DNA from: Metarhizobium sp017305935
GTDB taxonomy: Bacteria; Pseudomonadota; Alphaproteobacteria; Rhizobiales; Rhizobiaceae
Direction of reading: 5' to 3'
DNA length: 64,000 bases
Assembly: GCF_029601685.1 (NCBI RefSeq)
Contig: NZ_JARRIR010000001.1
Coordinates: forward strand, 310,001 to 374,000
Shown here: one piece after another, positions 25,152 through 33,966 of the stretch
How positions within the stretch are numbered: position 1 is the first letter of the stretch
Layout: each line of letters starts with the position of its first letter
Translations under genes and position numbers: made by a program
The notes under the pieces: model-generated
Databases searched by the model: none
What the model saw: the letters and a program-made list of their open reading frames with translations, nothing else
Told to the model about the DNA's origin: nothing

Positions 25152-25610
25152 ATGCCGCCGACAAATCAATTCATGCGGATGGCGCTGGAGGAGGCCAAAG
25201 CCGCCGGCGAACGCGGCGAAATCCCCGTCGGCGCCGTGCTGGTGCTCGATGGCCGGCCGCTGGCGCGCGCCGGAAACCGCACCCGCGAGTTGAACGACAT
25301 CACCGCGCATGCCGAGATCCTCGTGCTGCGCGAGGCGGCGCGGCTGCTCGGCAACGAGCGGCTCAACGGCGCCGACCTGCATGTCACCCTCGAACCCTGC
25401 ACGATGTGCGCCGCCGCCATTTCCTTTGCCCGCATTCGCCGCCTCTATTACGGGGCGGAGGACGCCAAGGGCGGCGCGGTCGACAATGGCGTGCGCTTCT
25501 ACACCCGTCCGACCTGTCATCATGCTCCGGACGTCTATTCCGGTTTTCGCGCCGAGGAAGCCTCGGCGCTGCTGAAAAACTTCTTCGCGGGACGGCGGCC
25601 GGAGGAATAA
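25152..25610 (+). CDS. tadA: tRNA-specific adenosine deaminase
   Basis: A 152-residue zinc deaminase that converts A34 of tRNA-Arg(ACG) to inosine. The catalytic motif HAE (53-55) and the zinc cysteines in EPCTMC (C83, C86) are present, with the TadA-like GGAVDNGVRFY stretch after them and a CHHAPDVYSG segment. Length is normal. Divergent from the pseudouridine synthase gene by 68 bases, so two RNA-modification genes share the promoter region. It ends 2 bases from the stop of the convergent GNAT gene. Confidence 0.93.
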   Translation: MPPTNQFMRMALEEAKAAGERGEIPVGAVLVLDGRPLARAGNRTRELNDITAHAEILVLREAARLLGNERLNGADLHVTLEPCTMCAAAISFARIRRLYYGAEDAKGGAVDNGVRFYTRPTCHHAPDVYSGFRAEEASALLKNFFAGRRPEE

Positions 25611-25612
25611 AC

Positions 25613-26122
25613 TCACTCGGCGGCGAAGGCCTTCAGCGCCTCGCCGGCCATGCGGTAGCGCAGCCATTCCGCCTGCGGCTCGGCGCCGATGGCGTCGTAG
25701 ACGCGGATGGCCGGCTCGTTCCAGTCAAGCACGCTCCATTCGAAACGGCCGCAGCCGTTTTCGACGGCGATGCGGGCGAGCCGCTTCATCAGCGCTTTGC
25801 CCGCGCCCGAACCACGCGCATCCGGCGTCACATAGAGGTCTTCGAGATAGAGGCCGTTCTTCGCGAGCCATGTGGAATAGCTGAAGAACCAGACGGCGAA
25901 ACCGATCGCCACACCGTCGCGCTCGCAGATCAGCGCCCGCGTCACCGAGGCCGGGCCGAACAGCGATTCGGCCACCGTTTCCTCGGTCGCCGCCACCTCG
26001 TGTTCGGCCTTCTCGTAGATCGCCAGCTCGCGAACGAAGCGCAGGATCGTGGCCGCATCCGCCCGCTCCGCCTCGCGGATCAGCAGCCCGCCGCCTGCCT
26101 TCTCGTCTACACGCGCATCCAT
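25613..26122 (-). CDS. GNAT-family N-acetyltransferase (diamine acetyltransferase-like)
   Basis: A 169-residue single GNAT domain: LLIREAERADAATILRFV at the start, the acetyl-CoA loop YVTPDARGSGAGKALM (motif A) and WNEPAIRVYDAIGA near the end. The NGLYLEDLYV segment and DWN motif resemble spermidine/spermine acetyltransferases, so a polyamine or diamine substrate is likely but unproven. Start at ATG 26122; the frame extends 12 codons upstream without family similarity. It follows the lipoprotein gene on the same strand, with a short hairpin (26150-26166) just before its start. Confidence 0.87.
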   Translation of the reverse strand: MDARVDEKAGGGLLIREAERADAATILRFVRELAIYEKAEHEVAATEETVAESLFGPASVTRALICERDGVAIGFAVWFFSYSTWLAKNGLYLEDLYVTPDARGSGAGKALMKRLARIAVENGCGRFEWSVLDWNEPAIRVYDAIGAEPQAEWLRYRMAGEALKAFAAE

Positions 26123-26149
26123 GTCGTCACCCCGTCTTTTTGTCTTCGT

Positions 26150-26166
26150 GCATTTCATGGAAATGC
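26150..26166 (+). repeat. Minimal hairpin related to the dispersed 44-bp repeat
   Basis: GCATTTCATGGAAATGC: the two arms of the dispersed repeat joined with only three bases between them, lacking the conserved centre. It could be an internally deleted copy. It lies 28 bases upstream of the GNAT start codon. Confidence 0.5.
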
Positions 26167-26221
26167 CCCAACGAAAAGCGGCGCCGAAGCGCCGCAGAAC
26201 TTGCCAATGAATTTCAAATCC

Positions 26222-26842
26222 TTACTGGAAGGGAACCCACCAGCTCGAATCCTGCTTGTCGGAAACGGCGGCCTTCTTGCGGCGCTTTTCCTTGGCCTTT
26301 TCCGGCTCGCCGAGATCGGTCAGGGCTGCCGGATCGGCAGCGCGATACTTGCTCGGCGGATCGGAGAGGAAACGGCGCTCCTCATAGGCGCCGTTCTGCT
26401 CGGCGCGCGCGGCGCGATAGGCGGCCTGCTGCTCCTTGTCAGACAGCGCCCGGCCATTGGCGCCGGTGGTGGCGAGCGGCGAGCGGTAGTGCGGCTTGTT
26501 CTTGTTCTCGTCCGCTTCGGCGACGAGGCGCGAACGGGTTTCCTCCGGCGATTCCACCCATTGCGGATTGTCCTTGCCGGCTACCGACTGCTGCGGCGCG
26601 ACCAGCGCCGCCTGCTGCTTGTCCTTGGGCAGGACGAGGCCCGGGCGCGGGCTATAGGCAATGTTGTTCTTCGGCTTGGAGCTGCCGACGGTCACCGCCG
26701 AGCTGAGGTCGTCGACAAGCTGCTCGGCCGCCGTCTTGTCGGTGCCGTAGGTGGGGCTCGACATGCAGCCGGTGAGCGACAGGCAGGCGCCCATCAGCGC
26801 CGCGAAGCCGGCGGCCACTCGAAACTCATGCTTGATCTTCAT
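26222..26842 (-). CDS. Predicted lipoprotein of unknown function
   Basis: A 206-residue protein with a lipoprotein signal: MKIKHEFR, a hydrophobic stretch and the lipobox LTGC with the modified cysteine at residue 26. The mature part is polar and rich in Ala, Lys, Glu and Gln (SPEETRSRLVAEAD, then AAYRAARAEQNGAYEERRFL) and ends in WWVPFQ; it may be largely helical or disordered. GGAAGGG sits six bases before the ATG at 26842, which decides the start over an earlier in-frame codon at 26923. No named domain recognised. It lies 145 bases downstream of ileS on the same strand, a linkage often seen in rhizobia. Confidence 0.8.
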   Translation of the reverse strand: MKIKHEFRVAAGFAALMGACLSLTGCMSSPTYGTDKTAAEQLVDDLSSAVTVGSSKPKNNIAYSPRPGLVLPKDKQQAALVAPQQSVAGKDNPQWVESPEETRSRLVAEADENKNKPHYRSPLATTGANGRALSDKEQQAAYRAARAEQNGAYEERRFLSDPPSKYRAADPAALTDLGEPEKAKEKRRKKAAVSDKQDSSWWVPFQ

Positions 26843-26987
26843 GCTTACCCTTCCAGCCACGCCGGTTCGAACAGGTCTTGCCGTATCCCCGTTTTCTGGC
26901 GCTTGCCCGAGAAATCCGGCCATTTTCAGGCAGCAATACCGGATGAACCGCCAAAGAGCAATTCATCCGGCAGAGTTTCCAGAGTCT

Positions 26988-29894
26988 TTACCGTGTGCGC
27001 GCAGCCAGCTCGCGCAGCGCCTCGGCGTCGCGTGCCGAGACGTCCGGATAGTCGGGATCGGAGCCGACATCGGCCGTGATCCGCCACGAGCGGGCGCATT
27101 TGCGCCCTTCCGCCCGCTTCGGCTCGACGCCGACGCCGGGCACTTCGGACAGGCGGAAGGCATCGGCCGGGGCATCGCCCTCGACCACGGTCAGACCCGA
27201 GGTGATGCAGATTTCCTCGAAATCCTGGCCTTCCAGTGCCGCCAGCAGATCCTTGTCCGTGATGTAGACAACGGGTGCCGCCTCCAGCGAGGAGCCGATA
27301 CGCTTGTCCTTGCGCTCGATTTCCAGCGCGCCGGTCACGACCTTGCGGACCTCGCGGATCTTGTCCCACTTCGCTTCCAGGCCTGCATCGTTCCATTCGG
27401 CGGGCACGGCCGGGAACTGCTCCAGATGCACCGAGACCGCATCCGGCTTCAGCGACAGCCAGGCTTCTTCCGTGGTGAAGGGCAACATCGGCGCGAGCCA
27501 CGTCACCAGGCATTCGAACAGCTTGCGGATGACCGCAAGGCTTGCCCGGCGGCGCAGGCTCGACGGGGCGTCGCAATAGAGCGCGTCCTTGCGGATGTCG
27601 AAATAGAAGGCCGAAAGCTCGACATTGGAGAAATCGATCAGCGCGCGGGTGATGCGCTTGAAATCGAAGGCGTCGTAGCCGTCGCGCACCAGCCGGTCGA
27701 GCCCGGCCAGGCGATGCAGCATCAGCTTTTCAAGTTCCGGCAGCTCGGCATAGGCGATGTCCTCGCCGGTATCGTGGGCCAGCGTGCCGAGCATCCAGCG
27801 GATGGTGTTGCGCAGCTTGCGATAGGCGTCGATATTGGTCTGGATGATCGTCTTGCCGAGGCGCTGGTCTTCCCAGTAATCGGTGGTCATGACCCAGAGG
27901 CGCAGGATATCGGCGCCGGATTCCTTCATCACGTCCTGCGGCAGGACCGTGTTGCCGAGCGACTTCGACATCTTGCGGCCGTGCTCGTCCATGGTGAAAC
28001 CATGGGTGATGACGGTGTCATAGGGCGCGCGGCCACGCGTCGCCGCCGATTCCAGCAGCGAGGAATGGAACCAGCCGCGATGCTGGTCGGAACCTTCGAG
28101 ATAGACGTCGGCCGGCCATTTCAGGTCCGGGCGATCCTCCAGCGTGAAGGTATGGGTCGAGCCCGAGTCGAACCAGACGTCGAGGATGTCACGCACCTGC
28201 GTCCAGTCGTCCCGGTCGGAACGGCCTTCGAGGAAACGCTCCTTGGCGCCATCGGCGAACCAGGCGTCGGCGCCTTCGGCCTCGAAGGCATCGAGGATGC
28301 GGGCATTGACCGCCTCGTCCTGCAGGATCTCGCCGCCGGCATTGACGAAGACGCAGATCGGCACGCCCCAGGCGCGCTGGCGCGACAGCACCCAGTCCGG
28401 GCGGTTCTCGATCATGGCGCGCAGGCGGTTCTGGCCGGCGCCGGGCACGAAGCGGGTCTCGTCGATGGCGTTCAGAGCGCGCGAGCGCAGCGTGGTGCCG
28501 TCGCCGAGTTCCTTGTCCATGTAGACGAACCATTGCGGCGTGTTGCGGAAGATCACCGGCTTCTTGGAACGCCAGCTATGCGGATAGGTATGCTTCAGGC
28601 GGCCACGCGCAAACAGGTTTTTGGCGGCGATCAGCGCCTCGATGACGCGCTTGTTGGCGTCGCCCTTCTTGCCGTTGTCGTCGATGACGCGGGCGGCACC
28701 GCCTTCCGCTTCCGGGCCGAAGCCGGGAGCATCGCCGGTGTAGAAACCGGCATCGTCGACCGTGAACGGGATTTTCGCCGAGATGCCGCGCGCTCCCAGC
28801 GACCGGGCGTGGTGCATCCAGGCGTCGAAGTCCTCGCGGCCATGGCCGGGGGCGGTGTGGACGAAACCCGTACCGGCATCGTCGGTGACATGGTCGCCGT
28901 CGAGGAGCGGCACCTGGAAGTCATAGCCGAGCGAGGCCAGCGGATGGGCGCAGACGAGCGTAGCCAGTTCCTCGGCCGTCACGTCGCGAACGAGGGCGAG
29001 CGTCACCTTGGCCTTGGCGGCGCATTCCTCGGCGAGCTTCTTGGCGAAGATCAGCTTTTCGCCGGGCTGCGGGCCGAAATCATTCTCGGCGGCGGTCACA
29101 TCATAGAGGCCGTAACCGAAACGCGACGAGAAGGAGATGGCGCGGTTGCCGGGGATGGTCCAGGGCGTGGTCGTCCAGATCACGACGGAAGCGCCGGCGA
29201 AATCGGCGGCGCCCTCAGTCACCGGGAATTTCACCCAGATCGTGTCGGATTCGTAATCCTGATATTCGACTTCCGCTTCGGCCAGCGCCGTGCGCTCGAC
29301 CACCGACCACATGATCGGCTTGGAGCCGCGATAGAGCTGGCCGCTCTTGGCGATCTTCAGCAGTTCGCCGGCGATGCGCGCCTCGGCGTGGAAGTTCATC
29401 GTCGTGTAGGGATTGTCGAAGTCGCCCTCGATGCCCAAGCGCTTGAACTCCTCGGACTGGATCTTGATCCAGTGGGCGGCGAATTCACGGCATTCCCTGC
29501 GGAATTCGTTGATCGGCACCTCGTCCTTGTTCTTGCCCTTCTCGCGGTATTTTTCCTCGATCTTCCATTCGATCGGCAGGCCGTGGCAATCCCAGCCGGG
29601 CACGTAATTGGCGTCGCGGCCGCGCATCTGGAACGAGCGGGTGATGACGTCCTTGAGGATCTTGTTCAGCGCATGGCCGATATGGATGTTGCCGTTGGCA
29701 TAGGGCGGGCCGTCATGCAGCACGAATTTGTCGCGGCCGGCGGCGGAGGCGCGCAGCTGCTTGTAAAGCCCCATCTTCTGCCAGCGGGCCACCGTTTCCG
29801 GCTCCTTCTGCGGCAGGCCGGCGCGCATCGGGAAATCGGTCTGCGGAAGATAGAGGGTCGAGGAATAGTCGTTCTTGTCAGCGGTCTCGGTCAT
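26988..29894 (-). CDS. ileS: Isoleucyl-tRNA synthetase
   Basis: A 968-residue class Ia synthetase that charges tRNA-Ile. The HIGH motif is at 71-74 (NGNIHIGHALNK), the KMSKS loop at 641-645, and between them lies the editing (CP1) domain. At the C-terminus the zinc ribbon is degenerate: only one of the usual four cysteines remains (GRKCARSW, then VSARDAEAL), a pattern seen in alphaproteobacterial enzymes. Start ATG at 29894. A long antisense frame covers the gene but is a codon-bias shadow. It is separated from ribF by about 260 bases including a terminator for ribF. Confidence 0.97.
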   Translation of the reverse strand: MTETADKNDYSSTLYLPQTDFPMRAGLPQKEPETVARWQKMGLYKQLRASAAGRDKFVLHDGPPYANGNIHIGHALNKILKDVITRSFQMRGRDANYVPGWDCHGLPIEWKIEEKYREKGKNKDEVPINEFRRECREFAAHWIKIQSEEFKRLGIEGDFDNPYTTMNFHAEARIAGELLKIAKSGQLYRGSKPIMWSVVERTALAEAEVEYQDYESDTIWVKFPVTEGAADFAGASVVIWTTTPWTIPGNRAISFSSRFGYGLYDVTAAENDFGPQPGEKLIFAKKLAEECAAKAKVTLALVRDVTAEELATLVCAHPLASLGYDFQVPLLDGDHVTDDAGTGFVHTAPGHGREDFDAWMHHARSLGARGISAKIPFTVDDAGFYTGDAPGFGPEAEGGAARVIDDNGKKGDANKRVIEALIAAKNLFARGRLKHTYPHSWRSKKPVIFRNTPQWFVYMDKELGDGTTLRSRALNAIDETRFVPGAGQNRLRAMIENRPDWVLSRQRAWGVPICVFVNAGGEILQDEAVNARILDAFEAEGADAWFADGAKERFLEGRSDRDDWTQVRDILDVWFDSGSTHTFTLEDRPDLKWPADVYLEGSDQHRGWFHSSLLESAATRGRAPYDTVITHGFTMDEHGRKMSKSLGNTVLPQDVMKESGADILRLWVMTTDYWEDQRLGKTIIQTNIDAYRKLRNTIRWMLGTLAHDTGEDIAYAELPELEKLMLHRLAGLDRLVRDGYDAFDFKRITRALIDFSNVELSAFYFDIRKDALYCDAPSSLRRRASLAVIRKLFECLVTWLAPMLPFTTEEAWLSLKPDAVSVHLEQFPAVPAEWNDAGLEAKWDKIREVRKVVTGALEIERKDKRIGSSLEAAPVVYITDKDLLAALEGQDFEEICITSGLTVVEGDAPADAFRLSEVPGVGVEPKRAEGRKCARSWRITADVGSDPDYPDVSARDAEALRELAARTR

Positions 29895-30110
29895 GATCTG
29901 CCATCGGGCGCCCGATTGAGGGCGCGTAAAAGGGTGTCTGAAAATCGGAAAGCGTCAGTCGCGCCGACCATTGGGGCCGAACGCCAAAAACCCGGACCTC
30001 CGGCCTCGCTCAGAGTGCGCGGAGGGCCGGGCCAATAATTCGGGACGTCTTCATCAACCGGAATTGGGCCATGGTGGCGGATGTTTAGGGGGTTTTACGC
30101 CAAAAGGAAA

Positions 30111-30159
30111 GAGGCGGCCGCGAAGTTTGTCGCGGCGCAGCATCGTCGCGATCCGCCTC
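30111..30159 (-). terminator. Terminator at the end of ribF
   Basis: On the minus strand, GAGGCGG overlapping the ribF stop pairs with CCGCCTC 35 bases later. Inside lies a tight hairpin CCGCGA-CAAACT-TCGCGG (30118-30135), and a T-rich run (TTTCCTTTT) follows. Both nested stems support an intrinsic terminator. Confidence 0.65.
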
Positions 30160-31138
30160 AGGACGCGATCTTTTCATCGAGAACCCCGAGCGGGCGCACA
30201 CCGGACAGAAGCGCCCTCGCCTCCTCCTCGTCCTTGCGGATCTGGGCGACCAGCGGTTCGAGGCCGTCGAATTTCAGCTCGTCGCGCAGATGACCGAAGA
30301 AGGAGACCGAGCAGACCTGGCCATAGAGATCGCCGGAGAAATCGAACAGATAGGTTTCGAGCAGCGGCGCGCCGTTGTCGATGACCGTCGGGCGATAGCC
30401 GAAGGAGGCGACGCCGTCATGGATGGCGCCGTTCTCCAGCCGGAAGCGAACGGCATAGATGCCGGGACGCAGCGTCACCTCGCCCGGCAGCGACATGTTG
30501 GCGGTGGGATAGCCGAGCGTGCGGCCAAGCTGCTGGCCGTGGATGACCTCGGCCTCGACGGTGTAGCGATAGCCGAGCTGGCCGGCGGCTTCCGCCACCG
30601 CTCCTTCGGACAACAGAGTGCGGATGCGGCTCGACGAGATCACCTCCGTATTCTCGTCGCGGAAGGCATCGACCAGCGTGACGCCAAAGCCGTTGCGGGC
30701 GCCGGCCGACATCAGGAAGGCCGGGCCGCCCTCGCGCCCGCGCCCGAAATGGAAATCGAAGCCGGTGACGACTTCCGAGACGCCGATCCACTCCATCAGG
30801 ATCGAGGTGATGAAATCCTGCGCCGAGCGCTGCGAGAAATCCGGCGTGAACGGATATTCGATCACCGACTGGAAGCCGAGCGCTTCGAGCAGCCGCGCCT
30901 TCAGCGGCGCCGGCGTCAGGCGGAAGACCGGCGTCTGCGGCTTGAAGACGGTGCGCGGATGCGGCTCGAAGGTCAGCACCAGCGCCGGTTTCTGACGCGC
31001 GGCGGCGAGTTCGAGTGCGCGGGCGAGCACCGACTGGTGGCCGCGATGCACGCCATCGAAATTGCCGATGGCGACGACGCCGCCGCGCAGCCGCTCCGGC
31101 AAGGCTTCCTTGGTTTCATTGCGATGGAAAACGGTCAT
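30158..31138 (-). CDS. ribF: Bifunctional riboflavin kinase / FAD synthetase
   Basis: A 326-residue cytoplasmic enzyme that makes FMN and then FAD from riboflavin. The N-terminal nucleotidyl-transferase half has GNFDGVHRGHQ and SSSRIRTLL; the C-terminal flavokinase half has GRTLGYPTANM and TYLFDFSGDLYG. Start at ATG 31138 with AGGA seven bases upstream; the frame is open 15 codons further but overlaps the upstream gene. It begins 23 bases after the TIGR01459 HAD gene, and the two are commonly linked in alphaproteobacteria. It ends in a strong hairpin. Confidence 0.96.
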   Translation of the reverse strand: MTVFHRNETKEALPERLRGGVVAIGNFDGVHRGHQSVLARALELAAARQKPALVLTFEPHPRTVFKPQTPVFRLTPAPLKARLLEALGFQSVIEYPFTPDFSQRSAQDFITSILMEWIGVSEVVTGFDFHFGRGREGGPAFLMSAGARNGFGVTLVDAFRDENTEVISSSRIRTLLSEGAVAEAAGQLGYRYTVEAEVIHGQQLGRTLGYPTANMSLPGEVTLRPGIYAVRFRLENGAIHDGVASFGYRPTVIDNGAPLLETYLFDFSGDLYGQVCSVSFFGHLRDELKFDGLEPLVAQIRKDEEEARALLSGVRPLGVLDEKIAS

Positions 31139-31161
31139 CGGACTGTCCTGCCAGAGAAAAC

Positions 31162-32019
31162 TCACGCCAGCCTGTGCATCCACCAGCGCGGGGCGACGCT
31201 GTGGCGCGCCAGGAAAAGCTCCAGCGCATCGACATCGGTACCCTCGCCGCCGGCCGGCGCATAATCGGCGGCGTGGATGCCGCCGCTGATATACAGGAGG
31301 TCGAGGCCTTGCGCGACCGCGCCGCGCACGTCGGTCGGCAGGCCGTCGCCGATGGCCAGCACCCGCTCGCGCGCAAAGGCGCCGCGGATCGCCTCGGCGG
31401 CGGCAAGGCTTGCGGCATAGATCGGCGGATGCGGCTTGCCGGCGACCAGCGTGCGGCCGCCCATGCGCTTGTACATCTCGGCCAGCGACCCGGCGCAGTA
31501 GATCATGCGCGTGCCGCGCTCGACCACGAGATCGGGATTGGCGCAGATCATCGTGAGATCGCGGGCCCGCAGCGCTTCGAGTTGCGGGCGATATTGCTCG
31601 GGTGTTTCGCTCTCGTCGTCGAACAGGCCGGTGCAGACGATGACCTCGGCCGCGTCCATGGCGACGGAGGTGACCGGCAGGCCCTCGACCAGAGCCCAGT
31701 CGCGTTCCGGGCCGATGAGATAGACCTTCTTCGGCCCCTGCGCCTCGATCAGCTTGCGGGTGACGTCGCCGGAGCTGACGATGGCGTCGAAGGTGCCATC
31801 GGGCACGCCGATGCCGGCGAACTGGCGCACCACGCCGTCGGAGCGGCGCGGGGAATTGGTGATCAGCACCACCGTCAGGCCCGCCTCGCGCGCCGCCTTC
31901 AGCGCGGCGCAGGCCTCCAGGAAGGCAGTCTCGCCATTATGCACCACCCCCCAGACATCGCAGAGAATGACGTCATACAACGCGACGATATCCCGCAAAC
32001 CTTCGATACGTTCGGCCAT
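31162..32019 (-). CDS. TIGR01459-family HAD-type sugar phosphatase
   Basis: A 285-residue HAD hydrolase of the NagD/class IIA type: motif I YDVILCDVWGVVHNGET with the aspartate followed by W rather than the usual second aspartate (DVWG), motif II LITNSPR, then lysine VAGKPHPPIY and motif III IGDGLPTDVRGA. The DxW-type motif I is characteristic of this TIGR01459 group. The substrate is unknown, perhaps flavin- or sugar-phosphate related given ribF next to it (inference). Start chosen at ATG 32019; another ATG eight codons upstream is possible. Upstream chrA is on the same strand. Confidence 0.88.
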   Translation of the reverse strand: MAERIEGLRDIVALYDVILCDVWGVVHNGETAFLEACAALKAAREAGLTVVLITNSPRRSDGVVRQFAGIGVPDGTFDAIVSSGDVTRKLIEAQGPKKVYLIGPERDWALVEGLPVTSVAMDAAEVIVCTGLFDDESETPEQYRPQLEALRARDLTMICANPDLVVERGTRMIYCAGSLAEMYKRMGGRTLVAGKPHPPIYAASLAAAEAIRGAFARERVLAIGDGLPTDVRGAVAQGLDLLYISGGIHAADYAPAGGEGTDVDALELFLARHSVAPRWWMHRLA

Positions 32020-32118
32020 CAAGCATAAGTCCCGGCATTCCAAAACATCAGGTCACATCGCAAACCATGGGCATCAAGGCAAGAAGATTTACCGCGCATG
32101 CCGAAAAGAACCGTCGTT

Positions 32119-33444
32119 TCAGAGCTGCGGCAGCGCCAGCCCGAGCGCGGCGGCAAGCCCCAGAACCCGCGCGACACCCCATCGCAGCCGCAAGAGCAGC
32201 ACCGCCGAGAGCGCAGCCAGCCCCGCCGCCTTCCAGTCGACGCTCTGCCAGACCGGCCAGGGGAGTGCGGCCGGGCCGAATTCCAGCTTCTCCACGGCGC
32301 CAAACAGCACATGCAGCGCAAACCACAGAGACAGGTTGAGGATGACGCCGACCACCGCGGCGGTGATCGCCGACAGCGCCGCCGCCGCATATGCGTTGGC
32401 GCGAAGCCGCTCGACATAGGGCGCACCGATGAAGATCCACAGGAAACTCGGCACGAAGGTGGCCCAGGCCGTCAGCAACAGTCCGAGCGTCCCGGCCAGC
32501 ACCGGATCGAGCCCGGAACCGCTGCGACCACCGGCGAGATAGCCGACGAAACAGAGGACCAGCACCAGCGGTCCCGGCGTGGTTTCGGCAAGCGCCAGGC
32601 CGTCGAGCATTTCGCCGGGCCGCAGCCAGCCGTAATGATCGACCGCCATCTGCGCCACATAGGCAAGCACCGCATAGGCGCCGCCGAAGGTGACCAGCGC
32701 CATCTTCGAGAAGAAGGAAAACAGGTCGGCAAAGGCCGGGGCATCCCCGGAGACGAGCAGCAGGAGGACCAGCGGCGCCTGCCAGATTGCGAGCCAGACG
32801 ACCAGCGACAACAGCGTGCGCGTCATCGTTGGCGCCGGCCGCGCCTCGTTCAGTTCGTCGGTCACCACGGCGGTCTTCCGCGCGAAGACGAGGCCGATGA
32901 GCGCAGCAGCGAGAATGACGAGCGGAAACGGAATGCCGAAGACGAACAACGCCAGGAACGACACCGCCGCCAGCCCATGATGCAGCCGCCCTTTCAGCGC
33001 CCGGCGGCCGACCCGGAAAACCGCCTCGACGACAATGGCGAGCACCGCCGCCTTCAGCCCGAGAAACAGGCTCTGCAACCAGCCGGTCTCGTGATAGAGC
33101 CCATATGCGACCGAGAGCCCGAGCATGACCGCCAGCCCCGGCAGGATGAACAGCAGCCCCGCCGCCAGCCCGCCGCGCAAGCCATGCAGCAGCCAGCCGA
33201 TATAGGTGGCGAGCTGCTGCGCTTCCGGTCCCGGCAGAAGCATGCAATAGTTCAACGCATGCAGAAACCGCTCTTCCGACATCCAGCGCCGCTCCTCGAC
33301 GACGGCGCGGTGCATGAGCGAAATCTGCCCCGCCGGACCGCCGAAGCTGAGGCAGCCGATGTGGGCGAAAACCCGCAGCAATTGCCCGAAACTCGGGGCA
33401 GTCTCCGGCACCTGGATGTGAATATTTTGCGAATCGCGGCTCAT
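32119..33444 (-). CDS. chrA: Chromate transporter, long-chain (two-domain) type
   Basis: A 441-residue membrane protein of the CHR family with two homologous halves. Each half opens with the family motif: FGGPAGQISLMHR near residue 34 and FGGAYAVLAYVAQ near residue 245. About ten hydrophobic segments are visible. It exports chromate using proton motive force in studied members, though many ChrA proteins are annotated only by family. Normal length for the two-domain type. Divergent from groES, sharing a 170-base region containing the CIRCE element on the groES side. Confidence 0.92.
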   Translation of the reverse strand: MSRDSQNIHIQVPETAPSFGQLLRVFAHIGCLSFGGPAGQISLMHRAVVEERRWMSEERFLHALNYCMLLPGPEAQQLATYIGWLLHGLRGGLAAGLLFILPGLAVMLGLSVAYGLYHETGWLQSLFLGLKAAVLAIVVEAVFRVGRRALKGRLHHGLAAVSFLALFVFGIPFPLVILAAALIGLVFARKTAVVTDELNEARPAPTMTRTLLSLVVWLAIWQAPLVLLLLVSGDAPAFADLFSFFSKMALVTFGGAYAVLAYVAQMAVDHYGWLRPGEMLDGLALAETTPGPLVLVLCFVGYLAGGRSGSGLDPVLAGTLGLLLTAWATFVPSFLWIFIGAPYVERLRANAYAAAALSAITAAVVGVILNLSLWFALHVLFGAVEKLEFGPAALPWPVWQSVDWKAAGLAALSAVLLLRLRWGVARVLGLAAALGLALPQL

Positions 33445-33490
33445 GCCGCAGTCTTAACCAATTTTTCTGAAATTTTTTCGACGGCCCGTT

Positions 33491-33520
33491 CTTGACTCGC
33501 CAAGGAAGCGTCCTTACCTA
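33491..33520 (+). promoter_or_regulatory. groESL promoter (heat-shock type)
   Basis: CTTGACT at 33491-33497 and CTTACCTA near 33513-33520, separated by about 16-17 bases. The CTTG start and C-rich -10 agree with the alphaproteobacterial sigma-32 pattern, while the -35 also fits sigma-70. CIRCE lies directly downstream. Confidence 0.6.
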
Positions 33521-33528
33521 CGTCGCTG

Positions 33529-33555
33529 CTAGCACTCGCAAATGAGGAGTGCTAA
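33529..33555. promoter_or_regulatory. CIRCE element, HrcA operator
   Basis: CTAGCACTC, 9 bases, GAGTGCTAA. This matches the CIRCE consensus (TTAGCACTC-N9-GAGTGCTAA) at all but the first two-base position of one arm. It sits between promoter and groES start, where HrcA would repress. hrcA itself is not in the window. Confidence 0.95.
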
Positions 33556-33614
33556 CAACCTTTCAGACGGACCTCTCACCGGTTCGTTCAGTCATTTGAT
33601 CGAGGGATTAGACA

Positions 33615-33911
33615 ATGACAGCCATCAACTTCCGCCCGCTGCACGACCGCGTCGTCGTTCGCCGCGTCGAATCCGAAGCCAAGACCAAGGGCGGCATCAT
33701 CATTCCCGATACCGCCAAGGAAAAGCCGCAGGAAGGCGAAATCGTCGCCGTCGGCACCGGTACCCGTGACGACAAGGGCGCGCTCGTCGCTCTCGACGTC
33801 AAGGCCGGCGACCGCGTCCTGTTCGGCAAATGGTCGGGCACCGAAGTCAAGCTCAACGGCGAAGACCTTCTGATCATGAAGGAAGCCGACATCATGGGCA
33901 TCATCGGCTGA
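33615..33911 (+). CDS. groES: Co-chaperonin GroES
   Basis: A 98-residue heptameric lid of the GroEL chamber. It shows FRPLHDRVVVRRVE at the start, the mobile loop around EAKTKGGIIIPDTAKEKPQ and VGTGTRDD. Normal length. The 5' region carries CIRCE and a heat-shock promoter. It lies 55 bases ahead of groEL, on the same transcript. Confidence 0.98.
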   Translation: MTAINFRPLHDRVVVRRVESEAKTKGGIIIPDTAKEKPQEGEIVAVGTGTRDDKGALVALDVKAGDRVLFGKWSGTEVKLNGEDLLIMKEADIMGIIG

Positions 33912-33966
33912 TCGCCGGTTTTATCCTTTCCCGACTTACGCAGACACCTCTTCAGGAGTTCTCACA

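Noticed and set aside
26751..30038. Very long open frame on the + strand opposite ileS
   Set aside because: It is antisense to a full-length isoleucyl-tRNA synthetase and has no family motifs. High-GC codon bias alone produces such open antisense frames.
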